Source of the DNA: UMGS1498 sp900552335
Lineage (GTDB): Bacteria > Bacillota_I > Bacilli_A > RF39 > UBA660
Reading direction: 5' to 3'
NCBI GenBank assembly: GCA_902477075.1
Contig: CABSFU010000005.1
Location: 12,966 to 76,965, forward strand
DNA length: 64,000 nucleotides
In this document: positions 16,617-24,737 of the stretch, piece by piece
Position numbering within the stretch: position 1 is the stretch's first letter
Layout of the letters: the number at the start of each line of letters is the position of its first letter
Notes under the pieces: model-generated
The model's input: the letters and a program-made list of their open reading frames with translations, nothing else
Databases searched by the model: none
Told to the model about the DNA's origin: nothing
Program-made: the position numbers and the translations under genes

Positions 16617-17120
16617 ATGAAGAAATATATATTAAATCCTATTTCATTATTTTTTATAGGTGCTATTTTAGGAATAATAAGCAAATTATTGGATATACTT
16701 TTTGTTGGCAATTTATTTATGATGACACTTGGATATATGTTTTCAGATTTACCAATATGGGTACTATTAGGAATATTGATTTCGATATATAGTGATACAA
16801 GGAAAAAAGCAATGATAAATATATTTCCATTTTGTATAGGAATGCTAATTTCATACTATGTAACAGCAGAATTAACAAATGCAGTATATAGCTGGAATTT
16901 TATCAAAGGTTGGACAATATTTTCTTGTTTATCGCCTTTATTTGCTTATTTTACTTGGAAAACAAAAGAAGAAGGATTATTTGCCAAATTTATATCAATA
17001 GGAATTATTTTAGTAACAATTATTGGAAATTATATACTAGTTAGAACATTTACTATACCAGATTTAATAATAATACCTATAATCGTTTACTTCCTATTTA
17101 TTAAAAAAGTTAAAAGATAA
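16617..17120 (+). CDS. Multi-pass membrane protein (cargo gene)
   Basis: This 167-residue protein has about five or six hydrophobic helices (ISLFFIGAILGIISKLLDILF, LPIWVLLGILISIYS, INIFPFCIGMLISYYV, FAKFISIGIILVTIIGNYILV, LIIIPIIVYFLFI) with a basic C-terminus. I cannot name the family. It sits in the phage early region but has nothing to do with replication, so it is probably a lysogenic-conversion gene. It is flanked by the upstream repeat and by an AAATTACAATTT motif at its stop codon. Confidence 0.75.
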   Translation: MKKYILNPISLFFIGAILGIISKLLDILFVGNLFMMTLGYMFSDLPIWVLLGILISIYSDTRKKAMINIFPFCIGMLISYYVTAELTNAVYSWNFIKGWTIFSCLSPLFAYFTWKTKEEGLFAKFISIGIILVTIIGNYILVRTFTIPDLIIIPIIVYFLFIKKVKR

Positions 17121-17130
17121 ATTACAATTT
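17119..17130 (+). repeat. Cargo-pocket motif AAATTACAATTT, copy 1
   Basis: The motif starts inside the stop codon of the membrane-protein gene and precedes the flavodoxin gene. Exact copies occur at 18474, 48175 and 49637. Confidence 0.7.
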
Positions 17131-17160
17131 TGATAATAAAGAAAAAGGAGATTATGTATT

Positions 17161-17679
17161 ATGAAAAGAGAAAGATATTCAATAATTTATAGTAGTAAAA
17201 CAGGAAATACAAAAAAACTTGCAGAGGCAATCTATAATACTTTACCTCAAAATAAGTGTGATTATTATGGTACAGTGGATAAAATTGATGCTGTATTAAG
17301 TAATGTAATTTATATTGGTTTTTGGACAGAAAAAGGAAATGCTGATCATCTAACAATAGATTTTTTAAATAAATTAAAAAACAAAAAAATATTTTTATTT
17401 GGGACAGCAGGATATGGCGAAAGTGAAAAATATTTTGAGGGTATTATTAATAATGTAAAAAAGAATATTGATAGTAGCAATACAATAATGGGTACTTTTA
17501 TGTGTCAAGGTAAAATGCCATTATCAGTTAGAGAAAGATATGAAAAAATGAGAGAACAAAATAATATTTCACTTAACATTGATAAATTAATTGCTAACTT
17601 TGATAAAGCAATATCACATCCAAATAAAGATGATTTAAAAACATTAGAACAAATTGTAATATTATACGAGGAGAAATAA
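17161..17679 (+). CDS. Flavodoxin-like protein
   Basis: The N-terminus YSIIYSSKTGNTKKLAEAI is the FMN phosphate-binding loop of flavodoxins (S/T-x-T-G-N-T). The central strand-loop VIYIGFWTEKGNAD and FLFGTAGYGES match the flavin isoalloxazine loops. At 172 aa it is a long-chain-like flavodoxin that could pass electrons to an unknown reductase. GGAG lies 11 nt before the ATG. It is a cargo gene in the prophage, next to a fragment of a hydrolase gene, so it was probably acquired with that neighbour. Confidence 0.85.
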   Translation: MKRERYSIIYSSKTGNTKKLAEAIYNTLPQNKCDYYGTVDKIDAVLSNVIYIGFWTEKGNADHLTIDFLNKLKNKKIFLFGTAGYGESEKYFEGIINNVKKNIDSSNTIMGTFMCQGKMPLSVRERYEKMREQNNISLNIDKLIANFDKAISHPNKDDLKTLEQIVILYEEK

Positions 17680-17686
17680 AAATTAT

Positions 17687-17797
17687 TCAAATCTACTATG
17701 TGATGATGGAATACACCCAAATGAAAAAGGACACAAAATTATTGCAGAAGCTATAAAGGAACATATAGAAAAAAGAACAATAAAATTAATAGGTTAA
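17687..17797 (+). pseudogene. C-terminal remnant of an SGNH/GDSL hydrolase
   Basis: Just after the flavodoxin stop, one frame reads LLCDDGIHPNEKGHKIIAEA and continues to a TAA. DGIHPNEKGH is block V of SGNH esterases/lipases and carries the catalytic Asp and His. No start codon or blocks I-III precede it, so only about 36 residues remain. It is a deletion scar, showing that another gene once stood here and that this pocket turns over. Confidence 0.75.
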
Positions 17798-17801
17798 CTA
17801 C

Positions 17802-17813
17802 AACTTACAATTT
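17802..17813 (+). repeat. Cargo-pocket motif, variant copy (AACTTACAATTT)
   Basis: It differs at one base from AAATTACAATTT and follows the stop codon of the hydrolase remnant by 4 bases. Confidence 0.55.
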
Positions 17814-17820
17814 GTAGAAA

Positions 17821-17867
17821 AGCAAAGAATCTTTGCTAAAAACAATAATATTGTAAAGAATCTTTGA
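17821..17867 (+). promoter_or_regulatory. Paired palindromic operators upstream of the HTH gene
   Basis: AGCAAAGAATCTTTGCT (17821-17837) and TAAAGAATCTTTGA (17854-17867) share the near-palindrome AAAGAATCTTT. Their centres are about 32 bases apart, three helical turns, on one face of DNA. They lie ahead of an XRE-type regulator, so autoregulation is likely. Confidence 0.6.
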
Positions 17868-17917
17868 TAGATTATTTAATCTTTTATTAATAAAATATTT
17901 TTGGAAGGAGGAAAATT

Positions 17918-18475
17918 ATGGATCTGGGTAAAAAAATATTAGATATAAGAAAGGATAACAAAATGTCTCAAGAAGATTTTGCAGAGATTTTTAATGTAAC
18001 TAGACAGACTATATCTAGTTGGGAAAACTCTAAAAGTTATCCAGATATTGAAACACTTATAAAGATGAGTGATAAATTTAATGTTTCTCTAGATATTTTG
18101 TTAAAAGGTGATAAAAAAATGATAAAGAACATTGATGAAAATGTTAAAAATAACAAGAGAAATAAGAAAATAATAATTATTTTAATAACAATTATTATTG
18201 CACTTGCAATTGCCTTTGGAATTATTTATAAATTTAGTTTATTTGGTTTCAATAATACAAAGAGTGATGCTAAAGGAAGTTTATATGTAGCTTGTTCTCT
18301 AAAGGATAATAAATACTTTTATAATGTAAACTATGGAGATAATTATAGAATATTATCTGTTGATGGAGATGAATACATTATGAAGAATGTGGATACAGAA
18401 AAAGCAACAAATGCTAAAGAAGTGATAGATATAATTAAAGATTATTTTGAATTACATAATGGCAGTTGTGAATAA
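17918..18475 (+). CDS. XRE-type HTH regulator fused to a membrane anchor
   Basis: Residues ~1-65 form a classical helix-turn-helix (IRKDNKMSQEDFAEIFNVTRQTISSWENSKSYPDIETL). A basic linker and a single membrane helix (KIIIILITIIIALAIAFGIIYKF, ~88-110) follow. The ~70-residue C-terminal part (GSLYVACSLKDNKYFYNVNYGDNYRIL) should lie outside the cell. Membrane-tethered XRE regulators of this plan are common in Bacillota and may sense envelope signals. GGAAGGAGG precedes the ATG. It is the last gene of the first cargo pocket. Confidence 0.8.
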   Translation: MDLGKKILDIRKDNKMSQEDFAEIFNVTRQTISSWENSKSYPDIETLIKMSDKFNVSLDILLKGDKKMIKNIDENVKNNKRNKKIIIILITIIIALAIAFGIIYKFSLFGFNNTKSDAKGSLYVACSLKDNKYFYNVNYGDNYRILSVDGDEYIMKNVDTEKATNAKEVIDIIKDYFELHNGSCE

Positions 18476-18485
18476 ATTACAATTT
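18474..18485 (+). repeat. Cargo-pocket motif AAATTACAATTT, copy 2
   Basis: The exact motif overlaps the stop codon of the HTH-TM gene and marks the end of the first pocket; the phage replication genes resume after it. Confidence 0.7.
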
Positions 18486-18504
18486 ATCAGTTAGTTTTAT
18501 AATG

Positions 18505-18532
18505 GAGATTATCAAAATGATAGTCTCTTTTT
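18505..18532 (+). terminator. Terminator closing the first cargo pocket
   Basis: GAGATTATCA and TGATAGTCTC (one G-U) pair over 10 bp around AAA, followed by five T. Confidence 0.8.
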
Positions 18533-18562
18533 CATGCAAAAAAAAAGAAAGGAAAAAATAAT

Positions 18563-19273
18563 ATGGAAAATAAAAATGAATTAGAAGTAAAGAAAGATGA
18601 GAACTTTATTGTTCCATCAGGACAACTTGAAATAGATACAGAAGATTTGGAAGGACTTACAATATCATTTGATAAAGTTAGTATTCCAAGTGGAGGAGGT
18701 ACTATGTGGGAACTTCCAGGAATGGAAAATCCAGATGAACCAGAATACAACAAAGAAATAGAGGGAGTTATAGTAGATCATTATCCAGTAAATGCTTTCT
18801 TTGAAAATGAGTACACTGGAGAAATTGTGCCACCAACTTGTAGCTCTATGGATGGAAAGTTAGGTATAGGAAATCCAGGAGGAATGTGTGCAAATTGTCC
18901 ACTAAATAAATATGGCAGTGCCGATGATGGAAAAGGTAAAAAGTGTAAGAACTTAAGAAGAATTTACATCTTGCGAAGTGGAGAAATACTACCACTACTC
19001 GTAACACTTCCACCTACATCTATTAAGAATTTCTCCGATTATATTTCAAAGAGAATTGTAACTAAAGGTATGAAAGCCTGTGATGTTGTTACTAAAATGA
19101 CTTTAACTGTTGAAAAAAGTCAAACAGGTATTAAATACTCAAAAGTTCAATTCTCAATCGCAAGAACTTTGCGACTAGAAGAAAAGAAAGTAATGAGAGA
19201 ATTCTCGAACAATATCAAGCAAACAACAAGATTACAAAGAGTTGATGAAACTGATAATAGCGTATTAGATTAA
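18563..19273 (+). CDS. Phage replication-associated protein with Cys cluster
   Basis: This 236-residue protein has CSSMDGKLGIGNPGGMCANCPLNKYG followed by KGKKCKNL, giving four Cys that could bind zinc. The region around it (IEGVIVDHYPVNAFFENEY, RRIYILRSGEILPLLVTLPPTS) looks like a beta-rich OB-type fold. Proteins of this look often lie next to primase genes in siphoviruses and may bind single-stranded DNA. That role is inferred. It ends 19 bases before the primase gene. Confidence 0.6.
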   Translation: MENKNELEVKKDENFIVPSGQLEIDTEDLEGLTISFDKVSIPSGGGTMWELPGMENPDEPEYNKEIEGVIVDHYPVNAFFENEYTGEIVPPTCSSMDGKLGIGNPGGMCANCPLNKYGSADDGKGKKCKNLRRIYILRSGEILPLLVTLPPTSIKNFSDYISKRIVTKGMKACDVVTKMTLTVEKSQTGIKYSKVQFSIARTLRLEEKKVMREFSNNIKQTTRLQRVDETDNSVLD

Positions 19274-19292
19274 ACAGAACAGGAGGGAGAAG

Positions 19293-21971
19293 ATGGAATC
19301 GATAGATGATGCTATCAATTACGAAGAAGAATATAAAACATACCTACAAGGTGTAAAAAAGAATGGTAATTCCCTCATAGCAAAATGTCCATTTCATGAT
19401 GATAGTAAGCCATCATTTAGTGTAGATTTAACGACAGGCAAGTATCATTGCTTTGGATGTGAGGAAAAAGGTAACTTTATCAGTTTTGTTGCGAAAGTAA
19501 AAGGAATTGATACTCAATTAGTCTATCAAGAACTATGTTCAAAATATAACTTTGTACCACCAAAAGTTAACTTTGAAGAAAATTTGGAAAACGAACCATT
19601 TTGCTTGAAAACTTATGCCAAAATGAAAATGATACCTTTACCATATTTAGAAAAGATATGGAAATTAAGTGATAGTAAAAAAGGTATAAAAATACCATAC
19701 TTTGATATCAATGAAAATGTTGTAGCAACAAGGTATCGTGGCGAAAATAAAGCATTCAGATGGGAGAAAAACTCAAAGATAGTTCCATATGGACTTCAAA
19801 GGTCATTACGATTTGTAGATGATGACTATGTGATCCTAGTAGAAGGAGAAAGTGATACGCAGTCGCTTTCTCTTGCTGGGTTCTCGGTATTTGGAATACC
19901 AGGAGCAACAATGTTTAAAGTAGAATGGGTAAAGTATCTAGGAAATAAAAACATATACATTCATGTTGAAAATGATACCGGAGGTACTATATTTCGAAAC
20001 AAAATATGTGAAACTTTATATAACAGAAATTATAAGGGAAAAGTCTATGAGATGTCATGTAGCACAGAGGGATACAAAGATCCAAGTGATTTGTTTAAAT
20101 CGTGTGTTGGAACATACACAGATAAAATAGATTTGAACCAATATGCATCATTTCGCACCAAAATAAAACAACTTATGGAAAATGCAATACTTCTTGATTT
20201 AAAAGAAGTTGTAGCATTGGCTAATGAGCCAGTACCGGGAATGCCCGCAAAAGTAAGGATTCCAGACGATTATGAGCTTACTAAGGATGGAATAGTGTAC
20301 AAAGATGGCAAAGGAGATGTTCTTTTAATATGTAGAATTCCGGTCATAATTAGTGCAATATACTATAATTTGGAAGATGAAACAGAAGAACTAGAAGTAT
20401 CATTTTATAAGTTTAAAAGATGGAACTCGTTTTTAACTACGAGGAGCATAATCAATAATCAACGTAGTATTTTGCAACTAGGAGAAAAAGGCATACCCAT
20501 AACAGGAGAGAATGCTAAAAGAATGTCGGACTACCTTGGACAACTTGATGAGTTAAACTTTGATACCCTAGAAACAAAGAAATGTGTGTCACAGTTTGGA
20601 TGGTGGGGAAATCACTTTCTCCCACATTATCCTGGAGATATAAATCTTAAAAGTGATGGATCAAATAAACAACTTATCACAGGATATGAAGAAGAAGGAA
20701 ACCTGGATACATGGGTAGAAAAAGTAAAGTCATTATTAAAGAATGATTTATTTAACTGTATGTTAAAAGTAAGTTTTGCATCACCGCTTATTAAACTACT
20801 TCGTGCAAGACTTTTTATAACACACTTCTGGGCTGACTCAAGAGCAGGAAAAACGGCAGCACTAAAAGTTGCCCTATCTGTATGGGGAAATCCAGATGCT
20901 ACGATGGGAAACTTCAACTCAACAAGTGTTGGTATTGAGAGAATGGCATCACTTTATAATGATCTACCATTTGGAATTGATGAGAAACAAGCTGTAGGAA
21001 ACAACAAAGATTTTATTAATAATTTAGTGTATATGCTAGGACTTGGGCAAGGAAGAACGCGAGGCACAAAAACAGGCAGTATTCAGTCGAGATCATCATG
21101 GAACATGGCAATAATAACAACAGGCGAAGAACCTATAACATCAGAAACTTCCCAAACTGGAATATCAAGTAGAACGTTAGAATTATACGGACCACTATTT
21201 GACCGAGAACGTGATGCTATAGAGATGCATCGGTTTACAACGAAAAACTATGGATTAGCTGGAAGAAAATATATCAAATACATTATAGAAAATATTGTTG
21301 TACCTAAATCAAACTTACTTGATGACTTATATGATTTTTTCTGTAAGACTCTAGAAGAAGATAAAGAGGAGAATATAAGCAGTCACATAGCATCGGTAAG
21401 TCTTATATGCGTAGCCGATTACATATCAAACCTTATTATTTTTGATATTGATGATATAAAGGCAACCTTGTGTTTTGGCAAAAGGATACTTGAAAAGTTA
21501 GAAACTCAAAAAGAAACTGACATTGTAGATAAAGCTTATAACTACATTAAAAGTTGGATCATAGTAAACGTGAATTATTTTAGTCCATTATCAAAGACAC
21601 AAATATATGGAACTCATGAAATCATAGATGGCGTATTATATTATTTAGTGCAACCTAGTATCTTGCAACAAGAACTAACAAAACAAGGATACAATTATAA
21701 GAAGGTAATGAAGGGTTTTAATGAACGAGGTTATATTCTAATTGAATCAAGCCAAAGAAGAAATACTATACGAAGAACCAGTGGCGGAACGACCACTGCA
21801 TATATTGCTATAAGAGTTGATGAGGATATGAAAGACATAACACCAACAGAGCAAATGAGAATCGAAGATGTTGAGTGGACGGAGGCTATGGAGTTAAGTC
21901 ACGAGGCAGATATTCTAAAACAAAAAATAGAGGAACATAAGAAAAAACGAATGGAACTTGAACGCAAATAA
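19293..21971 (+). CDS. Phage primase (CHC2 zinc finger, TOPRIM) fused to DUF927 ATPase
   Basis: One protein combines priming and DNA-dependent ATPase modules. Residues ~25-70 are a CHC2 zinc finger (CPFHDDSKPSFSVDLTTGKYHCFGCEEKG). Residues ~180-260 hold a TOPRIM core (VILVEGESDTQSLSLAGF, HVENDTGG). From ~450 on there is a DUF927-type region with a Walker A-like WADSRAGKTAALKVAL and GIDEKQAVGNN. A C-terminal helical tail ends in KIEEHKKKRMELERK. At 892 aa it is a full-length phage primase-helicase. AGGAGGGAG precedes the ATG. Iteron-like repeats begin inside its last codons. Confidence 0.88.
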   Translation: MESIDDAINYEEEYKTYLQGVKKNGNSLIAKCPFHDDSKPSFSVDLTTGKYHCFGCEEKGNFISFVAKVKGIDTQLVYQELCSKYNFVPPKVNFEENLENEPFCLKTYAKMKMIPLPYLEKIWKLSDSKKGIKIPYFDINENVVATRYRGENKAFRWEKNSKIVPYGLQRSLRFVDDDYVILVEGESDTQSLSLAGFSVFGIPGATMFKVEWVKYLGNKNIYIHVENDTGGTIFRNKICETLYNRNYKGKVYEMSCSTEGYKDPSDLFKSCVGTYTDKIDLNQYASFRTKIKQLMENAILLDLKEVVALANEPVPGMPAKVRIPDDYELTKDGIVYKDGKGDVLLICRIPVIISAIYYNLEDETEELEVSFYKFKRWNSFLTTRSIINNQRSILQLGEKGIPITGENAKRMSDYLGQLDELNFDTLETKKCVSQFGWWGNHFLPHYPGDINLKSDGSNKQLITGYEEEGNLDTWVEKVKSLLKNDLFNCMLKVSFASPLIKLLRARLFITHFWADSRAGKTAALKVALSVWGNPDATMGNFNSTSVGIERMASLYNDLPFGIDEKQAVGNNKDFINNLVYMLGLGQGRTRGTKTGSIQSRSSWNMAIITTGEEPITSETSQTGISSRTLELYGPLFDRERDAIEMHRFTTKNYGLAGRKYIKYIIENIVVPKSNLLDDLYDFFCKTLEEDKEENISSHIASVSLICVADYISNLIIFDIDDIKATLCFGKRILEKLETQKETDIVDKAYNYIKSWIIVNVNYFSPLSKTQIYGTHEIIDGVLYYLVQPSILQQELTKQGYNYKKVMKGFNERGYILIESSQRRNTIRRTSGGTTTAYIAIRVDEDMKDITPTEQMRIEDVEWTEAMELSHEADILKQKIEEHKKKRMELERK

Positions 21972-22228
21972 AAAACGCGTTCAAGGTTGCGTTCAAGATA
22001 AAATCCCTTATTCTAAAAGGAAAAATGAGTATATTATATATATATTGAACTATGAACTATAAAATATATATATTATATAGAGAAAAATTATTTTTCATAA
22101 ATAACTATATATAGTATTTATATTTTTCTAAAAAATGCGTTCAAGCGTTCAATTTGCCATTAAACCCTTATAAATAAAGGACTTTTTATAGTTGAAGTGT
22201 GTGACAATATATGTTCAATGCGTTCAAG
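21957..22228. other. Candidate phage replication origin: GCGTTCAAG iterons flanking an AT-only tract
   Basis: GCGTTCAAG occurs at 21977, 21989, 22137 and 22220, with GCGTTCAAT at 22145 and an inverted CTTGAACGC at 21957. Between the two clusters, 22023-22135 is nearly pure A/T with alternating TATATA runs, as in a DNA-unwinding element. It directly follows the primase-helicase gene and the last copy overlaps the ribosome site of the nuclease gene. Direct repeats plus an AT tract beside the primase fit an initiator-binding origin; a repressor-binding array is the alternative. Confidence 0.55.
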
Positions 22229-22236
22229 GAGGGGAA

Positions 22237-22545
22237 ATGTTAGAAAGAGATATAGTAAAAAAGATAATAAATTATATAAATAAACCAAGTAAAGATAAAA
22301 AATGGAAAGGTTATGCCTGGAAAAATCATGGAGGACTTTATTCAGTTAAAGGACTACCAGATGTAATGGCGGTTGTAAGGATTAATGATAAATCTTTTTT
22401 TTTATGCTTTGAAGTAAAACAACCAGGCAATACTCCAACTGAAATACAAAAGGCTATCATAAGAAAATTTATAGAACTTGGAATAGATGCAAGTGTCGTT
22501 ACAACGCTAGATGAGGTAAAGAAAGTAATACAGAAGTTAAAATAA
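22237..22545 (+). CDS. VRR-NUC domain nuclease
   Basis: This 102-residue protein is a minimal VRR-NUC (PD-(D/E)xK superfamily) fold: basic N-terminus, GGLYSVKGLPDVMAVV with the catalytic Asp, and FLCFEVKQPGNTPTEIQ with the E-x-K pair and following Gln. Phage versions usually lie beside primase/helicase genes and probably process replication or recombination intermediates. ATG 22237 is used because AAGGAGGGG lies just upstream; the track-length extension to 22192 has no ribosome site. Confidence 0.88.
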   Translation: MLERDIVKKIINYINKPSKDKKWKGYAWKNHGGLYSVKGLPDVMAVVRINDKSFFLCFEVKQPGNTPTEIQKAIIRKFIELGIDASVVTTLDEVKKVIQKLK

Positions 22546-22559
22546 GGAGAGGATCAAAT

Positions 22560-23060
22560 ATGATTGATGAAATGTTAAATAATTATAAGAAAAATGTAGC
22601 AACAATAGAAATGCTTAAAATAAAAATCAATCAATGGCAAGATATTCTCACTAAAGATACACAAGAAATAGATATGATCTACTCCAAGCCAAAAACGGAA
22701 AACCTTGGTGTGCAAACAAGTCATAATTCCAATCCTATTGAATCAATGCTTATCAGAGTAGAAAACCAAAAAGAAAAAATTAATGCTTGGATAAGTTGTG
22801 CAACTGAAAAAATAATGAAACTAGAACAAAAGAATAAGTTTATTGATATTCTGATAGGTTCATTAGATGAAGAAACATCTTTCATAATTAAACAAAAACA
22901 TTTTGAAAAAAAGAAATGGAATATCATAACTCAACAATTTAACTCTAAATATAGAAGTGAATATAACGAATACATAACAACTTCTGGAGTTCGTAAGAAA
23001 TATGAAATGGCAAAAAAGGAACTTTTAGAACTATTAGGAGAGATAAATGAAAATAATTGA
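22560..23060 (+). CDS. RinA/sigma-like phage late regulator candidate
   Basis: This 166-residue protein is mostly helical. The C-terminal part, LIGSLDEETSFIIKQKHFEKKKWNIITQQFNSKYRSEYNEYITTSGVRKKYEMAKKEL, follows the sigma-region-4/RinA plan in which a helix-turn-helix comes after a loop of the L..L...E..I...K.F type. Such proteins switch on late genes in siphoviruses. It lies at the end of the early module, where these activators are expected. No direct proof of DNA binding. Confidence 0.5.
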   Translation: MIDEMLNNYKKNVATIEMLKIKINQWQDILTKDTQEIDMIYSKPKTENLGVQTSHNSNPIESMLIRVENQKEKINAWISCATEKIMKLEQKNKFIDILIGSLDEETSFIIKQKHFEKKKWNIITQQFNSKYRSEYNEYITTSGVRKKYEMAKKELLELLGEINENN

Positions 23061-23133
23061 TTTTGTTTAGAAAATTAACTGGACTTAGTGTACCTTACGC
23101 GGTAATGTTTGTGTCGCTGGGGGAGGAAAAGAA

Positions 23134-24096
23134 ATGAAAGAAGAAATGCTAAAAAGCAAATTCGGTATAGAAATCGAATTCACTGGAATAACCAGAAAAG
23201 AAGCCACAGAAGTGGTTAGAAGAACAATAGAAGGTACGATTATACAAGCACCAGTTGATTGGTATGATAAGAGAATAGTGCAGCAACCAGATGGTAGAAA
23301 ATGGACAATTATGAGTGATGGCAGTATCATGTGCATGAGAAAGAATGCAGCAGGAAACATTATAAGAGCATCAAGAGATTATAGTGTAGAACTTGTAAGT
23401 CCAATATTAACTTATAGAGAAGATATAGAACAACTACAACAAATCATAAGAAACTTAAGAGAAGCCGGAGGTTTTACTGGAAAATCAAGTCAATGTGGAA
23501 TACATATACACTTTGATGGCGAACCACATACAGTTAAAAGCCTTAAGAATTTTATAAACATAATTGCAAGTAAAAATGACCTGCTATATAAAGCATTGCA
23601 AATTAAACCAGAAAGAATGCACTGGTGTCAAAAGATGGATGAAAAATTAGTAAATAAACTTAAAACTAGGCGACCAAAAACAGAAGAACAAATAAGAAAA
23701 ATCTGGTATGAGGATTATGGTGGATTTAGTACAAATCATTATCATCAAAGTAGATATCACTTCTTAAACTTACATAGTTATTTTACAGGAAATCATACAG
23801 TAGAACTTCGAGGATTTAATAGCGAACTACACGCAGGGAAAGTTAGAGCATACATAGTCTTATCATTAGCACTAAATTATCAAGCCTTAACACAAAGTGG
23901 AGCATCATCAAGAAAACCACAAACGGAAAATGAAAAATTCGCTATGAGAACATATCTTAATAGAATCGGACTTATAGGAGATGAATTCAAAGCTTGTAGA
24001 GAACACTTATACAAACATCTAGATGGAGTAGCTGCATGGAGATATGGTTATCCAGAAAAGAAACCAGCAAATAATATGAAGGAGGAGATAGCATGA
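23134..24096 (+). CDS. Amidoligase-family (ATP-grasp-like COOH-NH2 ligase) protein
   Basis: FGIEIEFTGITRKEA, SVELVSPILTYREDI, CGIHIHFDGEPHTV and NHTVELRGFNSELH are the characteristic Glu- and His-bearing strands of the amidoligase family, which is related to glutamine synthetase and GCS2. Family members form peptide-like amide bonds on proteins, cell-wall peptides or small molecules. The length of 320 aa is normal. The stop overlaps the start of a gamma-glutamyl cyclotransferase (ATGA), a known genomic partner. The pair could add and remove gamma-glutamyl tags; the target is unknown. GGGGGAGG precedes the ATG. Confidence 0.88.
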   Translation: MKEEMLKSKFGIEIEFTGITRKEATEVVRRTIEGTIIQAPVDWYDKRIVQQPDGRKWTIMSDGSIMCMRKNAAGNIIRASRDYSVELVSPILTYREDIEQLQQIIRNLREAGGFTGKSSQCGIHIHFDGEPHTVKSLKNFINIIASKNDLLYKALQIKPERMHWCQKMDEKLVNKLKTRRPKTEEQIRKIWYEDYGGFSTNHYHQSRYHFLNLHSYFTGNHTVELRGFNSELHAGKVRAYIVLSLALNYQALTQSGASSRKPQTENEKFAMRTYLNRIGLIGDEFKACREHLYKHLDGVAAWRYGYPEKKPANNMKEEIA

Positions 24097-24530
24097 AAAG
24101 ATATTACATTGCATATGGAAGTAACCTAAGCCAAGAACAAATGGCAAGGAGATGTCCAACAGCTAAAATAGTGGGAACAACCACATTAAAAGACTGGAGA
24201 TTACTATTTAATGGACCAGCATCAATAGAAAGAAAAGAAGGGTATGAGGTACCAGTATTGATATGGGAAATAATGCCAACTGATGAAAAGTCACTAGATA
24301 GATATGAAGGATATCCAAGTTATTATAGAAAAGAAATGCTTGATATAGAAATAAACAAAAGTAAAGAAAAAGCTATGGTTTATATTATGAATACGTATAA
24401 TGAATCAATTCCAAGTGATTTCTACTATGAAGTATTGGAAAATGGATATAAAGACTTTGGATTTGACCTAAAAATATTAGAAAAGGCATTAAAAGAATCA
24501 TATGAGAGGAGTAGGAAAAATGGAATTTAA
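24093..24530 (+). CDS. Gamma-glutamylcyclotransferase (AIG2-like)
   Basis: YYIAYGSNLSQEQMARRCP carries the YGSNL substrate-binding loop. LIWEIMPTDEKSLDRYEGYP holds the catalytic Glu region (D-x-Y-E-G) and the following YYRKE strand is typical. Enzymes of this fold release 5-oxoproline from gamma-glutamyl amines. Length 145 aa. It overlaps the amidoligase by 4 bases, implying coupled translation and opposing or sequential action on one bond. Confidence 0.9.
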   Translation: MKRYYIAYGSNLSQEQMARRCPTAKIVGTTTLKDWRLLFNGPASIERKEGYEVPVLIWEIMPTDEKSLDRYEGYPSYYRKEMLDIEINKSKEKAMVYIMNTYNESIPSDFYYEVLENGYKDFGFDLKILEKALKESYERSRKNGI

Positions 24531-24672
24531 GATATGCCCAAAGTGTAAAAGAAGTTATAGTGGGCGCTCAACAACATCAATGGCAGATAATTATACTCGA
24601 ATATGTCTAAATTGTGCGAAAATTGAATTTATAGTATCACTAGCAAAAGAGATAAAAACAAAAAGTAGCTAA
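24520..24672 (+). CDS. Small zinc-ribbon protein, 50 aa
   Basis: The frame MEFKICPKCKRSYSGRS ... YTRICLNCAKIEFIVSL has two CxxC pairs 24 residues apart, a minimal zinc ribbon. It starts inside the cyclotransferase gene (overlap 11 bases) with GAGAGGAG upstream and ends at a TAA. Small zinc ribbons of this kind are common in phages beside replication or packaging genes. Function unknown. Confidence 0.7.
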   Translation: MEFKICPKCKRSYSGRSTTSMADNYTRICLNCAKIEFIVSLAKEIKTKSS

Positions 24673-24725
24673 AAAGTAGCAGAAAAGTAGCAGAAAATGG
24701 GCGATTTACTCGCAACTAGATATTG

Positions 24726-24731
24726 TATAAT
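24726..24731 (+). promoter_or_regulatory. -10 box of a phage small RNA
   Basis: TATAAT within TGTATAATGGTAT; the same extended string lies at the early promoter (12101). TTTACT about 17 bases upstream is a weak -35. Transcription would start near 24738, at the foot of the first hairpin. Confidence 0.55.
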
Positions 24732-24737
24732 GGTATT

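Noticed and set aside
21957..22228. CRISPR array.
   Set aside because: The repeats are 9 bp with uneven spacing, and no cas genes are present.
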